Assembly: GCA_046262635.1 (NCBI GenBank)
Contig: JBHEMK010000083.1
Location: 1-29,428 of the forward strand
Reading direction: 5' to 3'
DNA: 29,428 bases
DNA from: JBHEMK01 sp046262635
GTDB taxonomy: Bacteria > Actinomycetota > Thermoleophilia > Gaiellales > Gaiellaceae
A program made the translations under genes and the position numbers. The notes beneath the pieces were generated by a model. That model did not search any database and was not told the DNA's origin. It saw only the letters and a program-made list of their open reading frames with translations. This document shows, piece after piece, positions 14,948 to 22,471 of this stretch (the first letter of the stretch is position 1; the number at the start of each line of letters is the position of its first letter).

Positions 14948-15981
14948 TTGACCGGCCGCTCGATTTCGGCATCAACCTCAATAATCGCGAACCGTTGATC
15001 GCGCCGGACTACGACGTTCCGATGCTGCTTGACCTCTCCCGTGCCGTCGAGGAGGCGGGGTTCGACTCTGTGTGGGTCGGCGACAGCCTGTTCTCCAAGC
15101 CGAGGTACGAGCCGATCTCGCTTCTCTCGGCGATCTCGCAGCGGACCTCGCGGGTCAGGCTCGGCACCGCGTGCATGGTCACGTCGACCCGCAACCCGCT
15201 CTACCTCGCCCTCGAGTGGGCCACGCTCGACGTCATCTCCGGAGGCCGGACGATCCTCGGTGCCGGCAAGGGCAATCCCGAGGAGGGCGTCCGCCGTGAA
15301 TTCGAGGCGCTCGGGCTCGACTACGCGAAGAGCGCCTCGATCTTCGAGGAGGGGCTCGCCGTGCTCCGGGCGCTCTGGACCGAGGGCAGGGTCGACTTCC
15401 ACGGTCGCCATTTCGACTACGACGACGTCTCGTTCTTCTCCGGGACGGAGCTTGGCCCCCTGCGGCCGCTGCAGTCGCCGCCGCCGATCTGGGTCGTCTC
15501 GAACCCTCGCCTGACCGGGGACGCGCCCCCCGACGTGATCAAGCGCCGGTTCGACGCCGCCTGCCGGCGGATCATCAGCTATGGCGACGGTTGGATGACC
15601 TGCTGCCGCGCACAGCATCCCGAGGAGCTCCAAGAGCAGCTCGCCGCGATCGAGCGCTATGCGGACGAGCACGAGGGCGACTTCTCGCGGCTCGTGATCG
15701 CGTACCAGGTCACGATGAACATCGGCGACTCGGAGGAGGAGGCGCGGACCGCCTTCGACGAGTACATCTCCAAGTACTACCCCGAGCTTTCTCAGGCCAT
15801 GGACCTGTCGAACTGGGGTCCGGTCGGTACACCGGACCAGATCGCAGAGTGGGTCCGCACCTTCGCGGAGGCGGGCGTCGACCACTTCATCTGTCGGTTC
15901 GGCGCGATCGACCAGTTCGGGCAGGTCGAGCTGTTCGCGAAGGACGTCCTGCCCCTATTTTCAGCCGAGCGAGCGAGGTGA
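14944..15981 (+). CDS. Luciferase-like (LLM class) flavin-dependent monooxygenase
   Basis: A 345-residue TIM-barrel flavoenzyme of the bacterial luciferase-like family, which uses reduced FMN and oxygen or, in some members, F420. Typical elements are the N-terminal DFGINLNNRE, AVEEAGFDSVWVGDSLF (about residue 36-53), RVRLGTACMVTSTRNPLYLALEWATLDVISGGR (about 71-103, the family signature) and VGTPDQIAEWVRTFAEAGVDHF near the C-terminus. The GTG start overlaps the regulator stop (GTGA). Family members include ring-opening enzymes for pyrimidine (RutA) and pyridine. It may take part in hydroxylating or opening the pyridine ring, or oxidise a side chain. No separate flavin reductase gene is seen nearby. 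Confidence 0.88.
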   Translation: MIDRPLDFGINLNNREPLIAPDYDVPMLLDLSRAVEEAGFDSVWVGDSLFSKPRYEPISLLSAISQRTSRVRLGTACMVTSTRNPLYLALEWATLDVISGGRTILGAGKGNPEEGVRREFEALGLDYAKSASIFEEGLAVLRALWTEGRVDFHGRHFDYDDVSFFSGTELGPLRPLQSPPPIWVVSNPRLTGDAPPDVIKRRFDAACRRIISYGDGWMTCCRAQHPEELQEQLAAIERYADEHEGDFSRLVIAYQVTMNIGDSEEEARTAFDEYISKYYPELSQAMDLSNWGPVGTPDQIAEWVRTFAEAGVDHFICRFGAIDQFGQVELFAKDVLPLFSAERAR

Positions 15982-15984
15982 GTG

Positions 15985-16998
15985 ATGGTAACTGCAGTCG
16001 AGACCGACAATCTGCTCAAGGATGCGGCACTCGTCGTTGACGTCTGCATGTCCGTCGAGGATGGGGACGTCGTCACGATCGTCTGCGACGACGAGCACCT
16101 GGAGCACGCGGCCGCCGTTGCCGGGGTCGTCCTCGAGCGTGGTGGCTGGCCCGTCGTGATGAACAACGAGGCGCAGGTTCGCCGCGGCCGCGCTGACGTG
16201 CGCTTCCCGATGGCGCCCCCCGCGAACCTGCACCGGGCGATGGTCGGCTCGGACGAGGTGATCATCATCACCAACCTCGAGTGGGCGAACCGCTTCGCGC
16301 ACGTCAATGCGGTACGGGAGACGTGCGAGGCGAACGGGAAGATTGCCTCGGTCGAGCCCGGCATGGGCGAATGGGACTTGACCGTAGACGACATCAAGCG
16401 CGCAACCGAGCGCGCGCTGGACGCGATCGCGGCGCTCGAGGGCAAGACGCAGGTTCACGTGACGACACCCCTGGGGACCGATTTCGTCGTTTCGATTGCG
16501 GAGCGGCCGGCGCTCGAGGTGACCCCGATGAAGAGGCGGGGCCAGATGATGGGGCCCGTCCCGCTGTGGGCGGAGGTGGCCTTCGCCGCGGTCGAGGACT
16601 TCACGCACGGCACCGCCGTCGTGGACGGGGTGATGCTCGGAATCGGCCTTCCGGGGCAGGTGAAGGAGCCGATCCGCTGGACGCTCGAGGGAGGCAGGTG
16701 CGTCGCGATCGAGGGCGGCGACGAGGCGCGGCGGCTCCGAGAGGCGATCGACGGGGTCGAGAACGCGGCCGTCGTCGGTGAGTTCGCGTTCGGCACGAGC
16801 GAGAAGGCGCCGTTCGGCACCCCGTCCGAGAAGGGGAGGATCGGGACCGTGCACCTCGCCCTCGGCGACAATCACAACGCCTACCCAGGCGGCCAGAACG
16901 TCTGCTCCCTCCATCTCGACGGCGTCTTCCTGAACGCGACCATGCAGATCGTCGACGACGGCACGACCATCCTGAGGGACGGGGAGTGGGTTCTGTAG
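15985..16998 (+). CDS. NicX-like 2,5-dihydroxypyridine dioxygenase / M29-fold protein
   Basis: A 337-residue protein of the leucyl aminopeptidase (M29) fold that includes NicX, the Fe(II) 2,5-dihydroxypyridine 5,6-dioxygenase of nicotinate breakdown. The C-terminal metal region has Glu266 in VVGEFAFGTS, His290 in GTVHLALGDNHN, and His310-x-Asp312 in SLHLDG. The two His and the Asp match the His/His/Asp iron ligands known for NicX. Surrounded by a molybdenum hydroxylase and pyridine-side-chain enzymes, a ring-cleaving dioxygenase is much more likely than a peptidase. GAGG six bases before the ATG at 15985 supports that start; a GTG one codon earlier also exists. It starts 3 nt after the LLM stop. 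Substrate specificity is inferred, probably a 6-methyl-2,5-dihydroxypyridine. Confidence 0.8.
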   Translation: MVTAVETDNLLKDAALVVDVCMSVEDGDVVTIVCDDEHLEHAAAVAGVVLERGGWPVVMNNEAQVRRGRADVRFPMAPPANLHRAMVGSDEVIIITNLEWANRFAHVNAVRETCEANGKIASVEPGMGEWDLTVDDIKRATERALDAIAALEGKTQVHVTTPLGTDFVVSIAERPALEVTPMKRRGQMMGPVPLWAEVAFAAVEDFTHGTAVVDGVMLGIGLPGQVKEPIRWTLEGGRCVAIEGGDEARRLREAIDGVENAAVVGEFAFGTSEKAPFGTPSEKGRIGTVHLALGDNHNAYPGGQNVCSLHLDGVFLNATMQIVDDGTTILRDGEWVL

Positions 16999-17348
16999 CC
17001 GTCGTCAGCTTGTCGGAGGTCGAGCCGATCGAGCTGCCGCAGCGAAGCTGGAGCCGCATGCTCGTCACCGCCGCGCGCGCGGACGGCAACGAGTTGTCGC
17101 TCGGTTACTCGGTCTTCACTCCCGGCACCGTCCTCACGCCCGTCCGACACGAGACGGAGGAGGTCGCCTACGTCGTTTCCGGATCGGGCGAGCTGCGCCT
17201 CGACGACGAGGCCGTGCCGTTCGGCGAGGGCGATGCGCTCCACATCCCGGCCCACCTGTGGCACGCGGTCGCCAATACCGGCGACACCGACGTGGTGATG
17301 GTGTTCGGGTTCCCACACCCAGACTATCCGCCCACGGAGCGGCGCTAG
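16986..17348 (+). CDS. Small cupin-domain protein
   Basis: A 120-residue single-domain cupin. Motif 1 is PVRHETEEVAYVVSGSGELRL (about residues 52-72), with His and two Glu in metal-ligand positions. Motif 2 is GDALHIPAHLWHAVANTGD (about 82-100), with the closing His. The GTG at 16986 lies inside the end of the previous gene (13-nt overlap) and follows a GGGACGGGGA purine run. Its role is unknown. In an operon that opens a pyridine ring it could be a small dioxygenase, an isomerase or a substrate-binding accessory. Confidence 0.78.
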   Translation: MGSVAVVSLSEVEPIELPQRSWSRMLVTAARADGNELSLGYSVFTPGTVLTPVRHETEEVAYVVSGSGELRLDDEAVPFGEGDALHIPAHLWHAVANTGDTDVVMVFGFPHPDYPPTERR

Positions 17349-17352
17349 TTTC

Positions 17353-18051
17353 GTGGTTGTCGTGGCGCAGAGCCTCCGCGAGCAGGTCGCGTGGGCCTGC
17401 CGGATCCTTGCAGTCGAAGGGTATGCCGACCTCACGCTCGGCCACGTGAGCGCCCGCGGGCCCGAGGGGGAGATCTGGATCAAGCGGAAGGGAATCACGC
17501 TCGACGAGGTCGAGCCGGACGATGTCGTCACGATTGACGACACCGACGCCGTCCTTCATCTCGAGACGGTCCTGCACACGGGCGTCTACCGCGCACGCCC
17601 CGACGTGGGCTCGGTTGTCCACGGGCACCCGCCGTATGCGACCGCACTCGCTGCCACGGAGGCGGAGCTCGACCTTCTCACGCACGATGCTGTTCTCTTC
17701 GCCGACGGGCTCGGGCGATTCGCCGACCCGGACCTGATCGTCGAAGAGGAGCAGGGCGACCGGGTGGCTGCAGCCCTCGGGCTTCGCCGCGCGGTGCTCC
17801 TGAGCAACCACGGCGTGCTCGTCGTCGGCAAGGGCGTGTCCTGGGCGGTGCTCACGGCTGCGACGCTCGAGCGGGCGGCCCGGCTGCAGTCGATCGCGGC
17901 GACGCTCGGCGGGCCGCAGCCGATCACCGCCGAGCTCGCGCTGGAGCTCCAGCCGGTCAAGTACCGGGACGAGTTCGTGGACGAGTACTGGGCTGCCTGG
18001 CAGCGCACCCTCGCCCGGGCCGGCAGAGGATTCAGTGGAGATCGCGCTTAG
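17353..18051 (+). CDS. Class II aldolase-fold decarboxylase, probable HMPDdc equivalent
   Basis: A 232-residue class II aldolase/adducin-type protein. The metal site is complete: His90 and His92 in SVVHGHPPYA, and His153 in LLSNHGVLVVG; Glu71 with His75 (HLETVLHTGVYRARPDVG) supplies the usual catalytic Glu. In M. loti the 4-decarboxylase that converts 3-hydroxy-2-methylpyridine-4,5-dicarboxylate to the 5-carboxylate has this fold. The neighbouring FHMPC dehydrogenase-like gene would make exactly that substrate, so the same role is proposed. The start is GTG 17353 or GTG 17362. The 4-nt gap to the cupin and the 17-nt overlap with the next gene indicate one transcript. A sugar-phosphate aldolase or epimerase is the alternative. 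Confidence 0.8.
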   Translation: MVVVAQSLREQVAWACRILAVEGYADLTLGHVSARGPEGEIWIKRKGITLDEVEPDDVVTIDDTDAVLHLETVLHTGVYRARPDVGSVVHGHPPYATALAATEAELDLLTHDAVLFADGLGRFADPDLIVEEEQGDRVAAALGLRRAVLLSNHGVLVVGKGVSWAVLTAATLERAARLQSIAATLGGPQPITAELALELQPVKYRDEFVDEYWAAWQRTLARAGRGFSGDRA

Positions 18052-18493
18052 AGTCAACGGCGTCGAACTCGTCCGCGAGGTCGCCCCGCAGGAGCTGCTC
18101 CTCGACTTCCTGCGTGACGGCCTGGCCCTTACCGGCACCAAGCGCTCCTGCGACGTACAGGTCTGCGGAGCATGTACCGTGCTCGTCGGGGGGCTGCCGG
18201 TCAGCTCGTGCTGCTTCCTCGCAGTCGATGCGGCCGGGACCGAGGTGACGACGATCGAGGGGCTCGCCCGGCGGCCGGAATTCGACCGCCTCGAGGCGGC
18301 CTTTACACGGCATGCCGCACTCCAATGTGGGTTCTGCACGCCCGGCATGCTGCTCACCGTCAGTGCGCTGCTCGAAAGCGGCGAGCTCACGGGGGCGGAC
18401 GACATCAAGCGGAACCTCGCCGGCAACCTCTGTCGCTGCACCGGCTACAGGGGCATCGTCGAAGCGGTGGCCGAGCTCATAGGGGTCGCATGA
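18035..18493 (+). CDS. Molybdenum hydroxylase [2Fe-2S] subunit (CoxS/CutS-like)
   Basis: A 152-residue iron-sulfur subunit. The plant-type ferredoxin cluster is held by Cys39, Cys44, Cys47 and Cys59 (spacing C-x4-C-x2-C-x11-C). The second cluster is held by Cys98 and Cys101 in CGFCTPGM and by Cys133 and Cys135 in CRCTGY. Length and both motifs are standard for the family. The GTG at 18035 follows AGAGGA by four bases and overlaps the aldolase gene by 17 nt; its stop overlaps the Mo subunit start (ATGA). It carries electrons from the molybdenum centre to the FAD subunit, which is encoded at 6436-7296 in the opposite operon. Confidence 0.95.
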   Translation: MEIALRVNGVELVREVAPQELLLDFLRDGLALTGTKRSCDVQVCGACTVLVGGLPVSSCCFLAVDAAGTEVTTIEGLARRPEFDRLEAAFTRHAALQCGFCTPGMLLTVSALLESGELTGADDIKRNLAGNLCRCTGYRGIVEAVAELIGVA

Positions 18494-20790
18494 TGCGGAC
18501 GATCGGAGACCAGGCGACCCGCACGCAGATCGGCCGCTCGCACCATCGGCTGGACGCGCACGAAAAGGTGAGCGGCCGGGCGCAGTTCGTCGGTGACCTG
18601 CTCGTCCCGCGAATGCTCTACGGAGCGGTGCTGCGCAGCCCCGTCGCCCACGGGCGCATCGGCTCGATCGATACCTCGGTGGCCGAGCGGATGCCGGGCG
18701 TCGTCTGCGTGCTCACCGGCGGGGACCTGCGCGATCTTGATCCGTACTTCGGCCACGCAATCAAGGACAGGCCGATCATCGCGATCGACAAGGTCCGGTT
18801 TCACGGCGAGCCCGTGGCGGCGGTCGCCGCGGCGACGCCTGCCGAGGCGGCCGCCGCGGTCGATGCCATCGCCGTCGAATACGAGGACCTGCAGGTGGTT
18901 GCGACCATCGAGGACGCGCTGGCCGAGGCCGCACCGCTCGTCAATGAGGGGTCGACACGCCCCGGTCTCTTCCACGGTCTGGGCGAGCTGCCGAACCGCC
19001 AGGGCAACATCTGCTACCGCTACCGGATCGACCGCGGCGAGCTCGAGGCAGTATTTGCGCGCGCGGACCTCGTCGTCGAGGGCGAGTACACATTTCCCGC
19101 CGTCTACCAGTACGCGATGGAGACCCACACGGTGATCGCCCAGGTCGAGGTCGACGAGATCACGCTGTGGGCGACCTGCCAGCACCCGTTCCTCGTGCGC
19201 GCAGAGATCGCCGACCTCTTCGGGGTCGCGGTCGCGAACGTACGGGTCGTCGTCCCGTACCTCGGCGGGGGCTTCGGGTCGAAGTCGTACACGAAGATGG
19301 AGCCGCTGACGGTCGCGCTCGCCCGGAAGGCCGGGCGTCCGGTACGGATCCAAAACCGCGTCGGCGAGTCGATGGTGACGACGCGCCGCCACAACATGCG
19401 CTGCAGGATGCGGACTGCTGCGACCGCCGACGGCCGGCTGCTCGCGCGCGACGTCGACTGTCGCCTGGACACCGGCGCTTACGCTGACAACGGGCCGCGG
19501 GTCACCGCGACGGCGGGTGACGCCGCGCCCGGCCCCTACCGCTGGGCGGCCTACCGTGTCGACGCATCCTGCGTGTACACGAACACGGCGCCTGCCGGTT
19601 CGTACCGGGCCTTCGGGGCGACACACCTCCAGTGGATCGGCGAATCACAGGTCGACGAGGTCGCGCGGCGCGCGGGGCTCGACCCGCTCGAGGTGCGCCG
19701 CCTCAACCTTCTGGCGCCCGGTGAGGAGGTGCGCCCGGGTGGCAAGCCGCTCGACGCAGACCTCGTCGGCGACGTCGAGAAGGTCGCCGAGGCAGTGGGC
19801 TGGGACGAGCCGAAAGCCCCGCTCGTCGGCCGCGGCGTCTCGGTCGGCCTGCTCGCCGCGGGGGCCCACCCGGTATCGAGCGCCGTCTGCCGCCTCGAGG
19901 CTGACGGTCGAGTCGTCGTGCTCGTCGGGACGACCGAGATGGGGCAGGGGCCGCGAACCGCGTTTGCACAGATCGCCGCAGAGGAGATCGGCCTCGAGCC
20001 GGGGCAGGTCACGGTTCACGGCACCGACACGAGATTCACCCCGTACGACCGCTCCACCGGCGCGAGCCGCTCGACGACGCTTGCGGGCCTTGCCGTGCAG
20101 CGCGCGGCCGCGAACATCCGTGCGAAGCTGCTCGAGACCGCTGCCGCCTCCTTCGGGACCGAGCCCGAAGAGCTCGAGGCGCGGGACGGCGCCGTCTGGC
20201 ACGGAGACCGCGTGCTGAGCCACGTCGAGCTGATGCGCAATCGGTTCGGCTTCGCCGGGGGCGAGTTGATCGGCGAGGGCGAGGTTGCGCCGACCGGAAC
20301 CGGCTCGTACGCCGAGGGCCCAGTGTTCTGGGAGGTGTGCGTCGGAGCCGCCGAGGGGGAGGTCGACCCGGACACCGGACTCGTCCGCGTCCGGCGGACT
20401 GCGACGGCCGCCGACGTCGGCCGGGCGATCAATCCCCAGCTCGTCGAGCGGCAGGACGAGGGGGCGACGATGCAGGGGATCGGAAACGCGCTCTTCGAGG
20501 AGATGGTCTACGAGGACGGCCTGCTGTTGAACGACACGCTGCTCGACTACCGGGTGCCGAGCTTCGAGGATCTCCCGGACGAGATGACGTGTGTGATCGT
20601 CGAGAATGGCGACGGGCCGGGGCCGTACGGGGCGAAGGGCTGCGGCGAAGGCGCGCTGGCCGCCGTACCCGCCGCGATCGTCAACGCGCTCGCGGATGCG
20701 GGCGTGCCGATGTCGGAGCTGCCGCTGACGCCGGAGCGCGTCTGGCGGCGCATTCAGGACCTGCAGAAGGAGGGCGAGTGGCGGATGTGA
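18490..20790 (+). CDS. Molybdenum hydroxylase large (Mo-pterin) subunit
   Basis: A 766-residue catalytic subunit of the xanthine dehydrogenase/CO dehydrogenase family. Conserved elements are YLGGGFGSK near residue 259, the Mo-pterin and active-site loop SYRAFGATHLQW near 370, EMGQGPRTAFAQIAAEE near 485, STGASRSTT near 525, and the catalytic Glu720 in GAKGCGEGALAAVP. The loop lacks the Cys-containing AYxCSFR motif of true CO dehydrogenase, so CO oxidation is unlikely. The family hydroxylates electron-poor N-heterocycles next to the ring nitrogen or oxidises aldehydes. With a NicX-like enzyme in the same operon, hydroxylation of a pyridine carboxylate at the position beside N is favoured. The ATG at 18490 overlaps the preceding stop, and an adjacent ATG is possible. 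Confidence 0.93.
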   Translation: MMRTIGDQATRTQIGRSHHRLDAHEKVSGRAQFVGDLLVPRMLYGAVLRSPVAHGRIGSIDTSVAERMPGVVCVLTGGDLRDLDPYFGHAIKDRPIIAIDKVRFHGEPVAAVAAATPAEAAAAVDAIAVEYEDLQVVATIEDALAEAAPLVNEGSTRPGLFHGLGELPNRQGNICYRYRIDRGELEAVFARADLVVEGEYTFPAVYQYAMETHTVIAQVEVDEITLWATCQHPFLVRAEIADLFGVAVANVRVVVPYLGGGFGSKSYTKMEPLTVALARKAGRPVRIQNRVGESMVTTRRHNMRCRMRTAATADGRLLARDVDCRLDTGAYADNGPRVTATAGDAAPGPYRWAAYRVDASCVYTNTAPAGSYRAFGATHLQWIGESQVDEVARRAGLDPLEVRRLNLLAPGEEVRPGGKPLDADLVGDVEKVAEAVGWDEPKAPLVGRGVSVGLLAAGAHPVSSAVCRLEADGRVVVLVGTTEMGQGPRTAFAQIAAEEIGLEPGQVTVHGTDTRFTPYDRSTGASRSTTLAGLAVQRAAANIRAKLLETAAASFGTEPEELEARDGAVWHGDRVLSHVELMRNRFGFAGGELIGEGEVAPTGTGSYAEGPVFWEVCVGAAEGEVDPDTGLVRVRRTATAADVGRAINPQLVERQDEGATMQGIGNALFEEMVYEDGLLLNDTLLDYRVPSFEDLPDEMTCVIVENGDGPGPYGAKGCGEGALAAVPAAIVNALADAGVPMSELPLTPERVWRRIQDLQKEGEWRM

Positions 20791-21698
20791 GACGTGCAGC
20801 TGTGATCGGCACCGGGACGATGGGACCCGGGATGGGTGCGGTGCTCGCCCGGGCCGGCATCGACACCGCCCTCTACGACACGAGCGCCGAGGCGCTCGAG
20901 CGCGCGAAGGCCGGGGTCGAGTTAGCGGCCGGTGTCCTCGATCGGCTCGACGCACCAGGGCAGGAGGGCGGCGGCCTGCGCTTCGAGAACGAGCTCAGCG
21001 CTGCACTCGCGGGCGCGGGGTTCGTCCTCGAGGCTGTGCCCGAGAGACTCGAACTCAAGCAGGAGCTCTTCCCCCGGTTGGAGGCGGGGGTCGGCGACGA
21101 AGCGATTCTCGCCTCGAACACGTCCGGGATCCCGATCAGCAAGATCGCGTCCGTCTGCGAGCACCCGGGGCGGGTCGTCGGCATGCACTGGTCGAACCCG
21201 CCGCACCTGATCCCGATGATCGAGGTGATCCCGGGTGTGGAGACCTCGCAGGCGACGATCGAGGCGACCTCGGCGCTCGTGCAGCGGATCGGGTACCACC
21301 CGGTGGTCGAAAAGGAGGTCCCCGGTTTCGTTGAGAACCGGATCCTCTACGCCATCCTCCGGGAGTGCCTCGACCTGGTCGACCGGGGCATCATCGACCC
21401 GGAGGGGCTCGACCTAAACGTCCGCTGGGGGATCGGCTACAAGCTCGCCGTGATCGGTCCGATGGAGCTTCTTGACATGGCCGGGCTCGACATCTACGAC
21501 GCCGTCGGGTCGTACTTGAACGGAGACCTTTCGACCACGAGCGAGGTCTCGCCAACGATCCGTGGGCTGATCGAGCAGGGCCGGCTAGGGATGAAGACCG
21601 GCGGCGGGATCTACGACTACACGCCGGAGCAGATCGACGAGCTGCGTGCGCGCCGAGCAGGGAAGCTCGTCGCGGTCCGCAAAGCCCTCGAAGGTTGA
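20778..21698 (+). CDS. FHMPC dehydrogenase-like enzyme (3-hydroxyacyl-CoA dehydrogenase fold)
   Basis: A 306-residue protein with an N-terminal Rossmann domain (GTGTMGPGMG, residues 11-20) and an all-helical C-terminal domain. Ser113, His137 (GMHWSNPPHLIPMIEV) and Asn187 (VPGFVENRIL) are the classical active-site positions. It resembles, from memory, M. loti 5-formyl-3-hydroxy-2-methylpyridine-4-carboxylate dehydrogenase throughout: GMHWSNPPHxIPMIEVI, VPGFVENRxLYAxLRE, WGIGYKxAVIGPMxLLDMAGLDIY and CYTPEQ/YTPEQ blocks. The predicted reaction is NAD-dependent oxidation of the 5-formyl group to give the 4,5-dicarboxylate. The GTG at 20778 is supported by AAGGAG five bases upstream and overlaps the Mo gene by 13 nt. 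A short-chain acyl-CoA dehydrogenase role is less likely in this setting. Confidence 0.88.
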   Translation: MADVRRAAVIGTGTMGPGMGAVLARAGIDTALYDTSAEALERAKAGVELAAGVLDRLDAPGQEGGGLRFENELSAALAGAGFVLEAVPERLELKQELFPRLEAGVGDEAILASNTSGIPISKIASVCEHPGRVVGMHWSNPPHLIPMIEVIPGVETSQATIEATSALVQRIGYHPVVEKEVPGFVENRILYAILRECLDLVDRGIIDPEGLDLNVRWGIGYKLAVIGPMELLDMAGLDIYDAVGSYLNGDLSTTSEVSPTIRGLIEQGRLGMKTGGGIYDYTPEQIDELRARRAGKLVAVRKALEG

Positions 21699-21705
21699 TG
21701 CGGCG

Positions 21706-22458
21706 ATGAAGATCTGGCTTCTCGACAACGGCTCGATCGTGATCGAGCACACCCAGCTGATGTGGAACGTCCCCGGCGAGCAGGCGCGAATCCCCGTCTA
21801 CAGCGTGCTGATCGAGCACGACGACGGACTCTTCCTCTTCGACACGGGGATCGACCTCGACCACATGAACCGCGTCCTCCCGTTCGAGCTGCCGGAGCAG
21901 GCGCCGGACCAGACGATCCCCGCCCAGCTCGCGGCGTGCGGCTTCGAGCTCGGCGACGTGACGACGCTCGTCAACTCCCACCTCCACATCGACCATGTCG
22001 GCGGTAACAGGCTCTTCGCCGAGACGAAAGTGAGGAACGTGCTCCACGCGAAGGAGCTCGCCCAGGCGCGGAACCATGAGCCGTTCGAGTTCTTCGGCTA
22101 CTCCGACAAGTCGTGGGACTACGATGGCGCCAACTTCGTACCCGTGACCGGCGACTTCGAGCTCGCGAAGGGGCTGTGGCTTTCCGAGACCCCCGGTCAC
22201 ACGGTCGGGCACTACTCGCTGCTCGTACGGCCCGAGGAAGGCCCCGCCCCGATGCTGTTTGCGTTCGACGTCGCCTACACGGCGTCCGCTCTGGAGCGGG
22301 GCATCCAGCCCGGCTTTCACAACGACCCCGTGGCAGGCGTCCGCTCGATCCGGCGGGTGAGGGCGCTCGCCGAGGAGCACGGCGCCGACATCTTCTTGTC
22401 CCACGACATGGACGCGTGGCGCGGCTACAAGCACGCGCCCGACTTCTACGAGATCTAG
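21706..22458 (+). CDS. 4-Pyridoxolactonase-like metallo-beta-lactamase-fold hydrolase
   Basis: A 250-residue MBL-fold lactonase. Zinc ligands are His92, His94, Asp96 and His97 in NSHLHIDHVGGN, His165 in TPGHTVGHYS, Asp188 in AFDVAYT, and His233 in LSHDMD. It matches the remembered M. loti 4-pyridoxolactonase in its first strand (xxxLLDxGS), FPVYSILIEH-like IPVYSVLIEHDD, PFE...QTIPxxL, FEhLGYSD-like FEFFGYSDKSW, and FHxDPVAGVxSxRxVxxLAEDHGA near the end. The predicted reaction is opening of 4-pyridoxolactone to 4-pyridoxate. The ATG at 21706 lies 7 nt after the previous stop and has only a weak upstream GAAGG. An acyl-homoserine lactonase is the main alternative, but the blocks and the neighbouring SDR favour the pyridoxolactone substrate. 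Confidence 0.87.
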   Translation: MKIWLLDNGSIVIEHTQLMWNVPGEQARIPVYSVLIEHDDGLFLFDTGIDLDHMNRVLPFELPEQAPDQTIPAQLAACGFELGDVTTLVNSHLHIDHVGGNRLFAETKVRNVLHAKELAQARNHEPFEFFGYSDKSWDYDGANFVPVTGDFELAKGLWLSETPGHTVGHYSLLVRPEEGPAPMLFAFDVAYTASALERGIQPGFHNDPVAGVRSIRRVRALAEEHGADIFLSHDMDAWRGYKHAPDFYEI

Positions 22459-22471
22459 GAGGCACACGTAC

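Noticed and set aside
15985..16998. Leucyl aminopeptidase (M29 peptidase)
   Set aside because: The fold is shared, but the operon context with a Mo hydroxylase and pyridine enzymes favours the NicX-type dioxygenase; kept as a residual alternative.
18490..20790. CO dehydrogenase (CoxL form I)
   Set aside because: The active-site loop reads SYRAFGATH and lacks the Cys-containing motif of true CoxL, and the neighbours concern pyridine compounds.
19645..20955. Minus-strand frame of 436 codons opposite the Mo subunit
   Set aside because: Antisense shadow; the plus-strand Mo hydroxylase has full catalytic motifs.
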